The notes beneath the pieces are model-generated. The model had not been told where the DNA came from. It saw only the letters and a list, made by a program, of their open reading frames with translations, and ran no database searches. From the NCBI GenBank assembly GCA_002840755.1, contig PHBZ01000031.1, positions 1-64,000 of the forward strand: 64,000 nt of DNA, given 5' to 3'. The stretch is from Chloroflexi bacterium HGW-Chloroflexi-10 (lineage in GTDB: Bacteria > Chloroflexota > Anaerolineae > Anaerolineales > Anaerolineaceae). Position numbers and translations under genes: made by a program. Positions 52,155-61,643 of this stretch are shown piece after piece (position 1 is the stretch's first letter; each line of letters starts with the position of its first letter).

Positions 52155-53567
52155 CTACCCGAGTGATGTCTCAAAGCCGGTCTTGGTATTTCCAGGTTGA
52201 ACTTCCAGGGGATACATTCCGGTGAAACAGGCATTGCAATAGCCTTCATTCCGTCCAATCGCGGTCATCATTCCCTCTAGGGAAAGGTAATCAAGCGAAT
52301 CGGCGCCGACATAAGCACAAATTTGAGCCACACTCAATCGGTGGGCAATCAGTTCTTCATAAGTTCCCATATCCACTCCCATAAAGCAGGGATGGCTGAT
52401 CGGTGGGCAGGTAATGCGCACATGCACTTCCTTAGCGCCGGCGGCTTTTAATAACTGGATTAACGGTCCGGTGGTATGGCCGCGAACAATCGAATCGTCC
52501 ACCATCACTACCCGTTTTTCCAGAACATTTTCATTAATGACATTGTATTTGAGCGCGACACCCTGTTTGCGCAATGAGTCGGTCGGTTCAATAAAGGTAC
52601 GCCCAATATAGCGGTTCTTGATAAAACCGTCATTATACGGAATTCCCGAAGCAGCGGCATAACCAATGGCTGCCGGGATGGAAGAATCCGGAATCGGTAT
52701 GACCACATCCGCATCTGCCGGAGCCTCTTTTGCAAGCTTTTGCCCCAAACGATGACGGACCTGATGCACACTGCGTCCATCCCAAAAACTATCCGGACGC
52801 GAAAAATAGATGTGTTCAAAGGTGCAAAAAGCTGTGGGATTTGCGATTTTTACCGCCTGATTGACGCGCAGAGCGTTATCGCTCAACGCGACTATCTCGC
52901 CGGGTCTCACTTCACGGATCGAATCGCAGCCGAGGGTACGCAGCGCACCTGATTCGGAAGCAGCCACATGCCCACCGCCGGGCAACCTCCCCACACTGAG
53001 CGGACGGAATCCCCACGGGTCGCGAACTGCAAACACATGGTTACGGGTGAGCAGCACCAAAGAATAGGCGCCCACCCAATACTGCATGGCATCCTTTAAC
53101 CGTTCAAACCAGCTATCCCCTTTGGCACCAGCCAGCATCATCGTCATCACCTCGGTATCCGAAGTGGAAGACAGCCCCACACCCTGGCGCATCAGGCCTT
53201 CCCGCAGTGCCGCAGCATTGATCAGGTTACCGTTATGTGCCAGCGCCATAGGGCCGTATTGTGTATCGATCAGGAAAGGTTGTGCATTACGCGCCGCAGA
53301 CGACCCGCTGGTGGAATAGCGCGTATGCCCAATCGCATAATCGCCCTCCATTTTAGAAAGGGTGTGCGGGTTAAACACCTGGGAAACCAGGCCCACTTCC
53401 TTGTGCAGACGCAGTACATGCCCATCTGATACCGCCAGGCCGGCAGCTTCCTGCCCGCGATGCTGTAACGCATACAAGCCAAAAAAGGCCATCCGGGCCA
53501 CATCTTCATTCGGCGCATAAATGCCTAAAACACCACATTCTTCTTTGGGAGAATCATTCATAAGCAT
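52155..53567 (-). CDS. purF: Amidophosphoribosyltransferase
   Basis: A 470-residue PurF, which commits PRPP to the pathway. A propeptide of about ten residues (MLMNDSPKEE) precedes the nucleophilic Cys in CGVLGIYAP. It belongs to the Fe-S, Bacillus-like type: FCTFEHIYFSRP, TCPPISHPC and CNACFTGMYP supply the cluster cysteines. The PRPP loop is VVMVDDSIVRGHTTG. The start could be at 53567 or 53561. Confidence 0.95.
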   Translation of the reverse strand: MLMNDSPKEECGVLGIYAPNEDVARMAFFGLYALQHRGQEAAGLAVSDGHVLRLHKEVGLVSQVFNPHTLSKMEGDYAIGHTRYSTSGSSAARNAQPFLIDTQYGPMALAHNGNLINAAALREGLMRQGVGLSSTSDTEVMTMMLAGAKGDSWFERLKDAMQYWVGAYSLVLLTRNHVFAVRDPWGFRPLSVGRLPGGGHVAASESGALRTLGCDSIREVRPGEIVALSDNALRVNQAVKIANPTAFCTFEHIYFSRPDSFWDGRSVHQVRHRLGQKLAKEAPADADVVIPIPDSSIPAAIGYAAASGIPYNDGFIKNRYIGRTFIEPTDSLRKQGVALKYNVINENVLEKRVVMVDDSIVRGHTTGPLIQLLKAAGAKEVHVRITCPPISHPCFMGVDMGTYEELIAHRLSVAQICAYVGADSLDYLSLEGMMTAIGRNEGYCNACFTGMYPLEVQPGNTKTGFETSLG

Positions 53568-53654
53568 GAGCAGTTTTTAACACTTTCTAAGAATTGCTTG
53601 GAAAAAAGTTCAATTACCGATAAAAACTTTCATTAATGCAGACAACAAATCTCT

Positions 53655-54137
53655 TTATTCGCTGCGTAATTCAGCATCATCATTGATAAGGAGTGCTTGC
53701 ATTCGCTGCTGGTACATCTTCACTTCAGCGCGCACTTCGGTATCGTAAACTCCCAGAATTTTTGCTGCCAGCAAGGCGGCATTTGTCGGTTCTAACACCA
53801 AAGCTGGTGCAATTCCGGAAGGCATGCGCAGTGAAGAATAAATATCCGCACCTCCAAAAGCCTCCGCATACGGCGGACACGCAATCACTGGTGATGCTAC
53901 GCATCCATCAGTAAAGCCGGAAAGCGCGTTGCTGCGCCCGGCAATGGTGATATACACCTTGGGGCGCGGGTCCGCTTCGTAGGTTTTCAGCAGGTTGAGT
54001 ACATGCTCGGCAGTCTTATGTGCTGACCCTATGCGCTGCTCTACTTCCAACCCAAAAGCAGTCGCCGCCTCTGCAATTTTCTCCGCATGGCTACAGTCGG
54101 CCTTGGAGCCCATTAAGATCACTAATAAGGGTTTCAT
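53655..54137 (-). CDS. purE: PurE, class II-like AIR carboxylase
   Basis: A 160-residue PurE. The sequence AGRSNALSGF, PVIACPPY and SSLRMPSGIAP follows the CO2-using class II (metazoan PAICS) pattern more than the class I mutase. No purK is present in the operon, which agrees. The catalytic His lies in GSAHKTAEHV. It overlaps purC by 4 nt in the same order as the PAICS fusion. Confidence 0.9.
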   Translation of the reverse strand: MKPLLVILMGSKADCSHAEKIAEAATAFGLEVEQRIGSAHKTAEHVLNLLKTYEADPRPKVYITIAGRSNALSGFTDGCVASPVIACPPYAEAFGGADIYSSLRMPSGIAPALVLEPTNAALLAAKILGVYDTEVRAEVKMYQQRMQALLINDDAELRSE

Positions 54138-55108
54138 TTAAAATACCCTCCTTTCTGCAGGTTAGCCACCAGGCGTGGATTGACCGGGTAATCCCCGGGT
54201 TCAAAGCTTTGTCCGGTCAGCAGCTCATAGATCTGAATGTAGCGCTGGCTGGCCTGCACCCATAAATCCGCAGGGACAGTCGGCACTTCGCCCTCACCAC
54301 GGTAACCAAAGTCGGCATAGGTTCGCCGGATAAATTCTTTATCAAAATTTTCCGGTTCTTCTCCGGTTGCAAAACGCTCGACATAGCTATCTGCTTTCCA
54401 GAACCGCGAAGAATCGGGGGTGTGTACTTCGTCAATCAAAACAATGCGGCCATCGGCAGCACGACCAAACTCATACTTGGTATCCACCAGTATCATCCCG
54501 GCATTCAGTGCCACTTCCTGTCCACGTTTGAAGATAGCCAGGGCAGCCGCCTGGATCTTCTCCCAACTGCCGGCGTCCAGGTAACTTTGGGAAACCACTT
54601 CGGCACAGGTCAGGCGTTCATCATGCCCGGTCGGGCCATCCTTGGTGGTGGGGGTGATAATCGCTTCCGGTAGCTGCTGGTTCTTTTGCATCCCTTCACC
54701 AAAGCGATACCCGTAAATCTCGCGCTCACCCAATGCATAGCGGTACCATAATGCTGTGGTGGTCACACCAGTAATATAACCGCGCACGATCACCTCCACC
54801 GGGAATGGTTCTACTTCCAACACCAGTGCGGCGTTCGGGTCGGGAATACCAACCAAGTGATTGTCAATCACATCCTCAGTCTGCTCAAACCACCAGGCCG
54901 CTAGTTGGTTCAGCACCTGGCCTTTATATGGCACTACAGCCAGGTTGCGATCGAAGGCAGAGAGACGATCGGTAGTGACTATTAAACGCTGTTTTCCCGG
55001 CATGGTGTACCAATCGCGCACCTTACCGCTGCGGCGTTCGGGCAGATTCAACTGGCTGGATTCAAAAGCCAGATCCAGTAGCGGCCTGATTTGTTCGGCT
55101 GATAACAT
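54134..55108 (-). CDS. purC: SAICAR synthetase
   Basis: A 324-residue PurC of the long type. Motifs: GKVRDWYTMPGKQRLIVTTDRLSAFD, VIVRGYITGV, GMILVDTKYEFGRA and IDEVHTPDSSRFW. It adds aspartate to CAIR. It is 27 nt downstream of purQ and overlaps purE. Confidence 0.95.
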   Translation of the reverse strand: MLSAEQIRPLLDLAFESSQLNLPERRSGKVRDWYTMPGKQRLIVTTDRLSAFDRNLAVVPYKGQVLNQLAAWWFEQTEDVIDNHLVGIPDPNAALVLEVEPFPVEVIVRGYITGVTTTALWYRYALGEREIYGYRFGEGMQKNQQLPEAIITPTTKDGPTGHDERLTCAEVVSQSYLDAGSWEKIQAAALAIFKRGQEVALNAGMILVDTKYEFGRAADGRIVLIDEVHTPDSSRFWKADSYVERFATGEEPENFDKEFIRRTYADFGYRGEGEVPTVPADLWVQASQRYIQIYELLTGQSFEPGDYPVNPRLVANLQKGGYFK

Positions 55109-55135
55109 GGCAATTCATTCTCCTGATTAAATTTC

Positions 55136-55906
55136 CTATGCGTAACGCACACCATTTAGAAATAAAGGCAGTCCATAGAAACCGGTGCGGTTAGCCCGGT
55201 CAGGTGTCTGGAAGGGGTAGACATGGTTCTCCGGATGCGGCATCAATCCCAAAACATTGCCCTGCGGGTTACAAATTCCGGCAATATCCAGAACGGAACC
55301 ATTCGGGTTGGTAGGGTACACACCGTTTGCTGCGCTTCCATCCGCATGAGCGTAAACCAGGGCTACCTGGTCTTGACTCATCAAAAGTTGTGTACGGACC
55401 GCATCATTGCTCTGGAAATTACCCTCTCCATGCGCCACCGGGCAGTCAATCAGATCCATCAGTCCGCGTGTCCAGATACAGGTTTGCGACAGCGGTTTGA
55501 GACTAACCCAGCGGCACTCAAAATGATTGCTTTGATTAAACGTAAGTGTAGCCCACGGGGTTTCATCAAAAGAACGTGTTTCAGGCAGAATACCGGACTT
55601 TACCAACGCTTGAAAGCCATTACAGATGCCAATCACCGGTTTGCCGGCATCCACAAACGCGCGCACCTGATCAGCGAAATAATGCGCCAGGTCCAGCGCG
55701 AACAATTTACCAGCTCCCAAAGCATCCGCATAAGAAAAACCGCCTGGAATCACCAGCATCTGGTAATCCGACCAGGGTGTTTTTTTCTGTAGTAATTGCT
55801 TAAGCGGATGAATACAGGCTTCTGCCCCGGCCAATTCAAGGGCTTTAGCAGCATCGCCATCACGGTTACTGCCAGTGGCAAACAAGATCAATGCTTTTGG
55901 TTTCAT
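55136..55906 (-). CDS. purQ: FGAM synthase glutaminase subunit
   Basis: A 256-residue class I glutamine amidotransferase. The nucleophile lies in VIGICNGFQALV (Cys) and the His-Glu pair in MPHPENHVYPF. It supplies ammonia to PurL. The ATG at 55906 overlaps the PurL stop by 4 nt; the longer frame to 55948 is rejected. Confidence 0.94.
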   Translation of the reverse strand: MKPKALILFATGSNRDGDAAKALELAGAEACIHPLKQLLQKKTPWSDYQMLVIPGGFSYADALGAGKLFALDLAHYFADQVRAFVDAGKPVIGICNGFQALVKSGILPETRSFDETPWATLTFNQSNHFECRWVSLKPLSQTCIWTRGLMDLIDCPVAHGEGNFQSNDAVRTQLLMSQDQVALVYAHADGSAANGVYPTNPNGSVLDIAGICNPQGNVLGLMPHPENHVYPFQTPDRANRTGFYGLPLFLNGVRYA

Positions 55907-58848
55907 CCCAATACCTGCCCTTCCATAATTCCACCTTTCCAGGCACACAGCATACTGGCAACGGAAAGTTCCAGAATTGTCTTTTGATTAAAGTTCACGG
56001 TTAAAACCGACTGTTCCTGTACCCGGCCAATCTGGTTGGAAGGATACCCGGTCAGTATCGTTTCAAAAGCAGCCTGATCCTCCGGCTTCACTTCCACCAA
56101 CAAACAACCGCCTGTTTCGCCAAACAAGATGCGCAGTATTTCTATACCTTTCAATTCCAGGCTTAACCCCAACCGTCCGGCCATGGCCATCTCGGCCACT
56201 GCCACACCCAAACCGCCTTCACTGAGATCATGGCAGGCCTGCACCATCCTCCCGCTGATGGCAGTATACAATGCACCGTACACCTGCGGATTAAGCGGGC
56301 TGCACAACGGCACCCCCTCCTGAATTGCAGTCTGCGGATTGGCCAGGTTGAAATGGCTGCCGCCGAACACTGGCTGAAAATCACCCACTAGATAGAGTAG
56401 GTTCCCGGCCTTCTTTAAATCCATGGTGATAGCTTGTTCCCAGGTAGGCATCAGACCCATCGCCGAAATCAATAAAGTCGGTGGAATGGCGTGCCGTTTT
56501 CCATCCGAACCAAGGTATTCGTTGTTAAACGAGTCCTTGCCAGAAATAAACGGGGTGCCATAGCGCAAAGCCCCTTCATAACAGGCCTGAGCTGATTTCA
56601 CCAGATCACCCATGATTTCAGGTCGGGTCGGATCACCCCAACAAAAATTATCCAGAATGGCTACTTTTTGTGGATCCACTCCGCAGGCGACTGCATTACG
56701 TACAGCTTCATCGATCACCAGCAGGGTCATTTCGTAAGCATCCAGCTTCCCATATTCCGGGTTGATTCCGGCAGAAAGCACAAAAGCTTCTTTACCTGTC
56801 CCGGTCAGCGGTTTTATCACGCATCCGTCGGAAGGACCGTCGTGGTGAATGCCACTCAGCGGTTTAACCACCGTACCGCCTTGCACCTCATGGTCGTAAA
56901 CTCGAATAACGCTTTCTTTACTGCCAATATTGGGATGGGCTAACAAGCCCAATAGGGTTTGTGCAATATTCACAGTCACTTCATGGCTGAGCGGGTTACA
57001 CCAGCCAGCCGCATACTGTGGTCTGCAAACCAGCGCCTGATAATGGCGCTGCGGTAATCCTTCATGCAGAAAGTGGTTGTCCAAATTAAGTATTTTTTGA
57101 TCCTGGTAAAAAACACACGTACGTCCGCTGTCATTGAACGTACCGATATCAGTCATTTCCACATCATACAAATCACACAGCGCTTGAAGTGCCGCTAGTT
57201 TCTCAGCAGACACAGCCACAACCATCCGTTCCTGAGCTTCCGAAAGCCAGATCTCCCAGGGCGCTAGACCGGGATATTTCAAGGGCACCTGCGCCAGTTG
57301 AATATCACCGCCGCCTTCTGAGGCCATCTCTCCCACCGCCGAGGAAAGCCCGCCGGCGCCGCAGTCGGTAATAGCATTATATAGTTTGCGGTCACGCGCC
57401 AGCATCAACACATCTACCAGCCCTTTTTCCACTATCGGCGCGCCAATTTGCACCGAAGCACCGGAAACTTCACCGGTCTGCGCATCCATGGTCATGGAAG
57501 AGAAGGTGGCTCCACGCAAACCGTCCCGCCCGGTACGTCCGCCCAATACAATGATATGATCACCGGAATGAACAGCTCGCGGATGCGAGTTCCTCGGTGC
57601 TAAACCAACACAGCCGCAAAACACAAGCGGGTTGGCTGTATAACCGGGGTCATACCAGATGGCGCCGTTAACTGTTGGTATGCCTATTTTGTTACCGTAG
57701 TCCTCAATTCCGGCTACCACACCGGATTTTATCCGTCGTGGATGTAACACACCTGCCGGCAGATCTTGTAACTCGGTATCCTGCGGACCAAAACACAATA
57801 TATCCGTGGCAGCAATAGGTTTGGCAGAAACGCCTATCACATCGCGTATCACACCGCCAATTCCCGTATTGGCGCCGCCAAAAGGTTCAATGGCCGAAGG
57901 ATGATTATGGGTTTCCACTTTAAAAGATAGTTCCAGTTCATCATCAAAAGCGATAATCCCGGCATTGTCACGAAACGCGGAAAGTACCCAATCGGCGTTC
58001 ACATCCCGTGTGGCAGCCCGCACGGTCTGATTAAATAAATGGTCATATTCGTCCGGGAAACGTTCATCCTTCTGTCCATCCTGTTGCACAGTCACCCGCG
58101 ATTTAAAGGTCTTGTGTACGCAATGTTCACTCCAGGTTTGCGCCAGCATTTCAAATTCAATGTCGGTTACATCACGTTGTTCAGCTTCACAATATGCCTG
58201 AATCGCTTTCATCTCATCCAGGTTGAGTGCCGCGCGGCGTTCGTTGGAAATTTGCAATAATTCTTCGTCGCTAATTCCACGCAGGCGAAGTTTCTCTACC
58301 CTTGCCGAAGACTCGGCTGCTTCCGGAAAAACCGGCACAATCTCTCCCAGGGTATAGCGCTGAATAACGTCATTGGCAAACAAACGGACGGCCAACAAAT
58401 TGAGCGTTTCCTGGTTGATATTCTCCCCTTTAACAACAAAACGTTGCCCGGTAGAGGCAGCGTTGATGCTGTTGATACTGATTAATTTGGCTGCGCGGAG
58501 AATTTGTTCGGCTACCGGGTCAGTCACCCCTGGGCGCAATGCCACCTCGATGATTTCACCAGAGCGACGCAGTTCTTCGTCGCTTTCGTCATCTTTACCA
58601 GGCGTTTTCAGCTGGGCTGCCTCCACCTGTTGCGTAACCGGGTCGTGTAGAAGCTGGTTGGCTAGCTGCTCAATCTGCTGTGCATTCAGGTCGCCCCGAA
58701 TAAAATACAGATCGTGACAGGCAATTTCCTGAACCTGCTGCAATCCTGAAGAATGGGCATCTGCAAGATAACCGCTTGAGCGCGGATCATTTTTTGCCTG
58801 CGGCCGCACCACAAAACGATACACCTTATCCAACTCTCTTAAACCCAT
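55903..58848 (-). CDS. purL: FGAM synthase, PurS-PurS-PurL fusion
   Basis: A 981-residue protein. Residues about 8-78 and 98-170 look like two PurS-type modules (VYRFVVRPQAKND, EIIEVALRPGVTDPVAEQI). PurL follows from about 195: TWSEHCVHKTFKS, VETHNHPSAIEPFGGANTGIGG and CGAGGLSSAVGEMA. A separate PurQ is next. Small PurL is about 740 residues, so the extra 190 residues are the PurS part. The ATG at 58848 has AGAGGTG upstream; the frame is open to 58893 without a site. Confidence 0.92.
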   Translation of the reverse strand: MGLRELDKVYRFVVRPQAKNDPRSSGYLADAHSSGLQQVQEIACHDLYFIRGDLNAQQIEQLANQLLHDPVTQQVEAAQLKTPGKDDESDEELRRSGEIIEVALRPGVTDPVAEQILRAAKLISINSINAASTGQRFVVKGENINQETLNLLAVRLFANDVIQRYTLGEIVPVFPEAAESSARVEKLRLRGISDEELLQISNERRAALNLDEMKAIQAYCEAEQRDVTDIEFEMLAQTWSEHCVHKTFKSRVTVQQDGQKDERFPDEYDHLFNQTVRAATRDVNADWVLSAFRDNAGIIAFDDELELSFKVETHNHPSAIEPFGGANTGIGGVIRDVIGVSAKPIAATDILCFGPQDTELQDLPAGVLHPRRIKSGVVAGIEDYGNKIGIPTVNGAIWYDPGYTANPLVFCGCVGLAPRNSHPRAVHSGDHIIVLGGRTGRDGLRGATFSSMTMDAQTGEVSGASVQIGAPIVEKGLVDVLMLARDRKLYNAITDCGAGGLSSAVGEMASEGGGDIQLAQVPLKYPGLAPWEIWLSEAQERMVVAVSAEKLAALQALCDLYDVEMTDIGTFNDSGRTCVFYQDQKILNLDNHFLHEGLPQRHYQALVCRPQYAAGWCNPLSHEVTVNIAQTLLGLLAHPNIGSKESVIRVYDHEVQGGTVVKPLSGIHHDGPSDGCVIKPLTGTGKEAFVLSAGINPEYGKLDAYEMTLLVIDEAVRNAVACGVDPQKVAILDNFCWGDPTRPEIMGDLVKSAQACYEGALRYGTPFISGKDSFNNEYLGSDGKRHAIPPTLLISAMGLMPTWEQAITMDLKKAGNLLYLVGDFQPVFGGSHFNLANPQTAIQEGVPLCSPLNPQVYGALYTAISGRMVQACHDLSEGGLGVAVAEMAMAGRLGLSLELKGIEILRILFGETGGCLLVEVKPEDQAAFETILTGYPSNQIGRVQEQSVLTVNFNQKTILELSVASMLCAWKGGIMEGQVLG

Positions 58849-58895
58849 AAACACCTCTTTGCTGTGGAAAGATTGAAAGATTTTACACCCCAAAC

Positions 58896-58921
58896 ACGGG
58901 CATGTCTAGTCATCTGCCCGT
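58896..58921. other. Hairpin in the purB-purL spacer
   Basis: ACGGGCA and TGCCCGT pair over 7 bp with a 12-nt loop, 48 bp before the purL start. No T-run follows, so it may be an mRNA structure with unknown effect. Confidence 0.35.
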
Positions 58922-59016
58922 ATGAATGTCATGGATTCAAAGACAAAAATCACAAAACCACCCCCACCTATGGAGATAATTGTCAGACAACCAGTATATA
59001 CAGGGGTGTTGTTTTT

Positions 59017-60405
59017 TTAGCCCAACATCTGGCGGATACGGGCAGCCAATAGTCGGGTACGTTGTTCTGCGATGCCGGTATATGCGCTAACCTTGGATAA
59101 CTGCATAATTTCTTCTGCACTGATCCATTTCAGAATGGTTTCATCCACCTGTAAATATTGCACCAGTGGGTTGACGCCTCCGGATTGAACGACCTGCCAG
59201 GCTGTCAGGGCGTGTTCACGCAAAAGCTCATGCATCTCCTGCCGGTCAGCCCCTTTTTTACTGACCGCCATCATCACTCGCTCGGTACAGGCAAAGGGAG
59301 CATAGATTTCCAAGTTGTGTTGAATAGCTTCCGTACGGATATTCAGATTTTTCACCAACCGTAAAGCCACCCGCAGTAATTCGTCACAGATTAAAAATGC
59401 TTCCGGCAAAATCGTTCTGCGGTTCGCGCTGTCATCTAGGGTACGTTCAAGCAGTGAATTAGCGGCATTTTGCCAGGCTACCTGTGGGTACATAGACAAC
59501 TGGCGAGCCAGCGAGTCTATTTTCTCGGCATTGATTGGGTTACGTTTAAACGGCATCGCTGAAGAACCTACCTGTTTTTTGCCAAAGGGCTCGCTGATCT
59601 CTCCGATTGGAGGGGTTTGCAATAACCTCAGGTCAAAGGCAAATTTGTGCAGCGAAGCGCCCATCCCGGCTAATGCGCTCAGAATATCGTAATCCTGTTT
59701 GCGGGTATAGGTTTGGGTACTCACTTCATAAAAAGGCAGGTCCAACTCCTGGCTTAATCGGCTTTCAAATAATTCCACGTTCTCTATTCCTATCAAATCA
59801 ACATAGGCGGCGGCTGTTCCTACAGCACCCTTAAAGCCCTTGCCTCGAATCATCGTACGTACCTTGAGGATGTTCTGAAAATCTTCCATCAAATCTTGAG
59901 CGTACATGGCAAAACGATAACCCATGGTAGAAGGCTCAGCAGGTTGAATATGGGTAAAAGCCATAATAGGCAAAGCTGCGGTTTCCTGCATTCGTTCAGC
60001 CAAAGCCAGCAGCACATCACGTAAAGTCGCCAACACCAGGTCTAGTGCAGAACGTAAACGCAGGGCATCGGCATTATCCTCAATATCCATGGACGTTGCT
60101 CCCATGTGCAAAACGCCGCCGGAATGTGGGCATTGCGCTGCAAAGGTCTTTAGCTCGGCCATTAAATCATGATGAATTTCAGCTTCAATGCGCAGTGCAG
60201 CCTCTACATCGATTTCCCCGGCATGCGCCTGCAATTCCAATACCTGATCCTGCGCTACCAATCCAAATTCACTCTGGATCTTGGCTAATGCCACCCAGAT
60301 GCGCCGCCACAGTCGGCGCTTGTTGTTCTCACTCCAGTTGGAGCGCATCGCATCGCTGGCATAGCGCCAACTGAAAGGGGATTGGTAATTATCATATGGA
60401 TCCAT
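59017..60405 (-). CDS. purB: Adenylosuccinate lyase
   Basis: A 462-residue fumarase-superfamily lyase that acts twice, on SAICAR and on adenylosuccinate. The signature GSSAMPFKRNPINAE holds the catalytic Ser, and MGATSMDIEDNADALRL and TAAAYVDLIG match. It is the first gene of the operon, behind the promoter at 60439-60467. Confidence 0.95.
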   Translation of the reverse strand: MDPYDNYQSPFSWRYASDAMRSNWSENNKRRLWRRIWVALAKIQSEFGLVAQDQVLELQAHAGEIDVEAALRIEAEIHHDLMAELKTFAAQCPHSGGVLHMGATSMDIEDNADALRLRSALDLVLATLRDVLLALAERMQETAALPIMAFTHIQPAEPSTMGYRFAMYAQDLMEDFQNILKVRTMIRGKGFKGAVGTAAAYVDLIGIENVELFESRLSQELDLPFYEVSTQTYTRKQDYDILSALAGMGASLHKFAFDLRLLQTPPIGEISEPFGKKQVGSSAMPFKRNPINAEKIDSLARQLSMYPQVAWQNAANSLLERTLDDSANRRTILPEAFLICDELLRVALRLVKNLNIRTEAIQHNLEIYAPFACTERVMMAVSKKGADRQEMHELLREHALTAWQVVQSGGVNPLVQYLQVDETILKWISAEEIMQLSKVSAYTGIAEQRTRLLAARIRQMLG

Positions 60406-60438
60406 GGAAAAAACCTCACTGCAACCAGAATTGAGTCA

Positions 60439-60467
60439 ATTATAATGGCGTTTTCCAAAGATGTCTG
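60439..60467 (-). promoter_or_regulatory. Purine operon promoter
   Basis: On the minus strand CAGACA (60467-60462) and TATAAT (60444-60439) with a 17-nt spacer. Start near 60432, leaving a leader of about 27 nt with no room for a purine riboswitch, so control probably acts elsewhere. Confidence 0.5.
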
Positions 60468-60530
60468 AACATTGCCGTATATCCACCATGCTGGTTAATT
60501 TAGTAAATATCAATTTTATAAATATAAATA

Positions 60531-60559
60531 TTGACTTAATTTAAATGTTCGTTTATATT
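60531..60559 (+). promoter_or_regulatory. Promoter of the ABC exporter operon
   Basis: TTGACT (60531-60536) and TATATT (60554-60559) with a 17-nt spacer, in very AT-rich DNA. It is divergent from the purine promoter. Confidence 0.55.
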
Positions 60560-60607
60560 GTTTAATATAATTTAGTTATTGTGAATTATTTCAAAACGGA
60601 GCGAAAA

Positions 60608-61639
60608 ATGTCTGATTATGCTGTTCAAGCACATCAATTGGTTAAAAAATTTCGTCAAAAAACAGCTAAACTCAACGGGGAAAAATCCTTTAATCGTCCT
60701 TTCTGGAAGAAAGCACCTCAAACTTTTTTCACGGCAGTGGAAGGGATTGATCTAAAAATTAATAAAGGCGAAATATTTGGTTTATTAGGCCCCAACGGCG
60801 CGGGAAAGTCCACTACCATTCGTATGTTATGCACATTGCTCGAACCAACCAGTGGAAGTGCTACTGTGAATGGTTTCGATATCAATAAACAGGCTACCCA
60901 GGTTCGCCAGAGTCTCGGGACGGTCTTAGCTGGAGAACGCAGCATTTATTGGAAATTAACCGGACGCGAAAACTTGCTGTATTTTGCGGCACTTTATCAT
61001 ATCCCTGCCAGGACAGCAAAACAACGGGCAAATGAATTGATTGAGATGATGGGATTGAGTGAAAGAGCTGATGAAACTGTGGAAAAATATTCAACCGGCA
61101 TGAAACAACGTATCGCCATCAGCAAAGCTTTACTGGCCCGCCCGCCCATCCTGCTGTTCGATGAACCCACGCTGGGATTGGATCCACAGGCTGCGCGAAT
61201 GGTGCGGGAGTTGGTATTAAAGCTTAAGGAGCAAGGGCACACCATCTTACTTACCACACATTATATGGAAGAAGCCGATCAACTCTCTGATCGTATTGGC
61301 ATCATCGACACCGGCAAGATCATCGCACTGGATACACCAACACGGCTGAAAGAGCTCATTCAGCAGAAAGAAGTGGTTCGCATGGAAATCAGTGGTTGGT
61401 ATCCGGAACTGGAAGGGAAATTACGCACAATCCCCGCGGTTGAGAATATGGTGATTAAAACGAACGAAAATAATTCATTTCAGGAAGTAAATCTGCAAAC
61501 TGAGAATAGCCGCACCCTCATTCCCCAAATCCTTGAACAGATTAATGTCAATGGCACCCAACTGGTGAATATGAATATCTTAAAGCCGTCTTTGGAGGAT
61601 GTATTCATCCATCTTACCGGCAAAGCCTTGAGGGATTAA
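60608..61639 (+). CDS. ABC-2 exporter ATP-binding protein
   Basis: A 343-residue ATPase. Walker A is GPNGAGKSTTIR, the signature YSTGMKQRIAISKAL, Walker B ILLFDEPTLGLD and the switch His TTHYMEEAD. A C-terminal DUF4162-like domain of about 80 residues follows. The ATG at 60608 has GGAGCG upstream; the GTG at 60581 lacks one. It is followed by two permease genes (4-nt and 14-nt gaps). The substrate is unknown; drug or lipid export is common for this type. Confidence 0.9.
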   Translation: MSDYAVQAHQLVKKFRQKTAKLNGEKSFNRPFWKKAPQTFFTAVEGIDLKINKGEIFGLLGPNGAGKSTTIRMLCTLLEPTSGSATVNGFDINKQATQVRQSLGTVLAGERSIYWKLTGRENLLYFAALYHIPARTAKQRANELIEMMGLSERADETVEKYSTGMKQRIAISKALLARPPILLFDEPTLGLDPQAARMVRELVLKLKEQGHTILLTTHYMEEADQLSDRIGIIDTGKIIALDTPTRLKELIQQKEVVRMEISGWYPELEGKLRTIPAVENMVIKTNENNSFQEVNLQTENSRTLIPQILEQINVNGTQLVNMNILKPSLEDVFIHLTGKALRD

Positions 61640-61643
61640 ACAA

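Noticed and set aside
55223..55792. 189-residue plus-strand frame opposite purQ
   Set aside because: Antisense shadow of purQ with no motif.
60406..60607. Purine riboswitch before purB
   Set aside because: The predicted leader is about 27 nt and shows no three-way junction or aptamer core.
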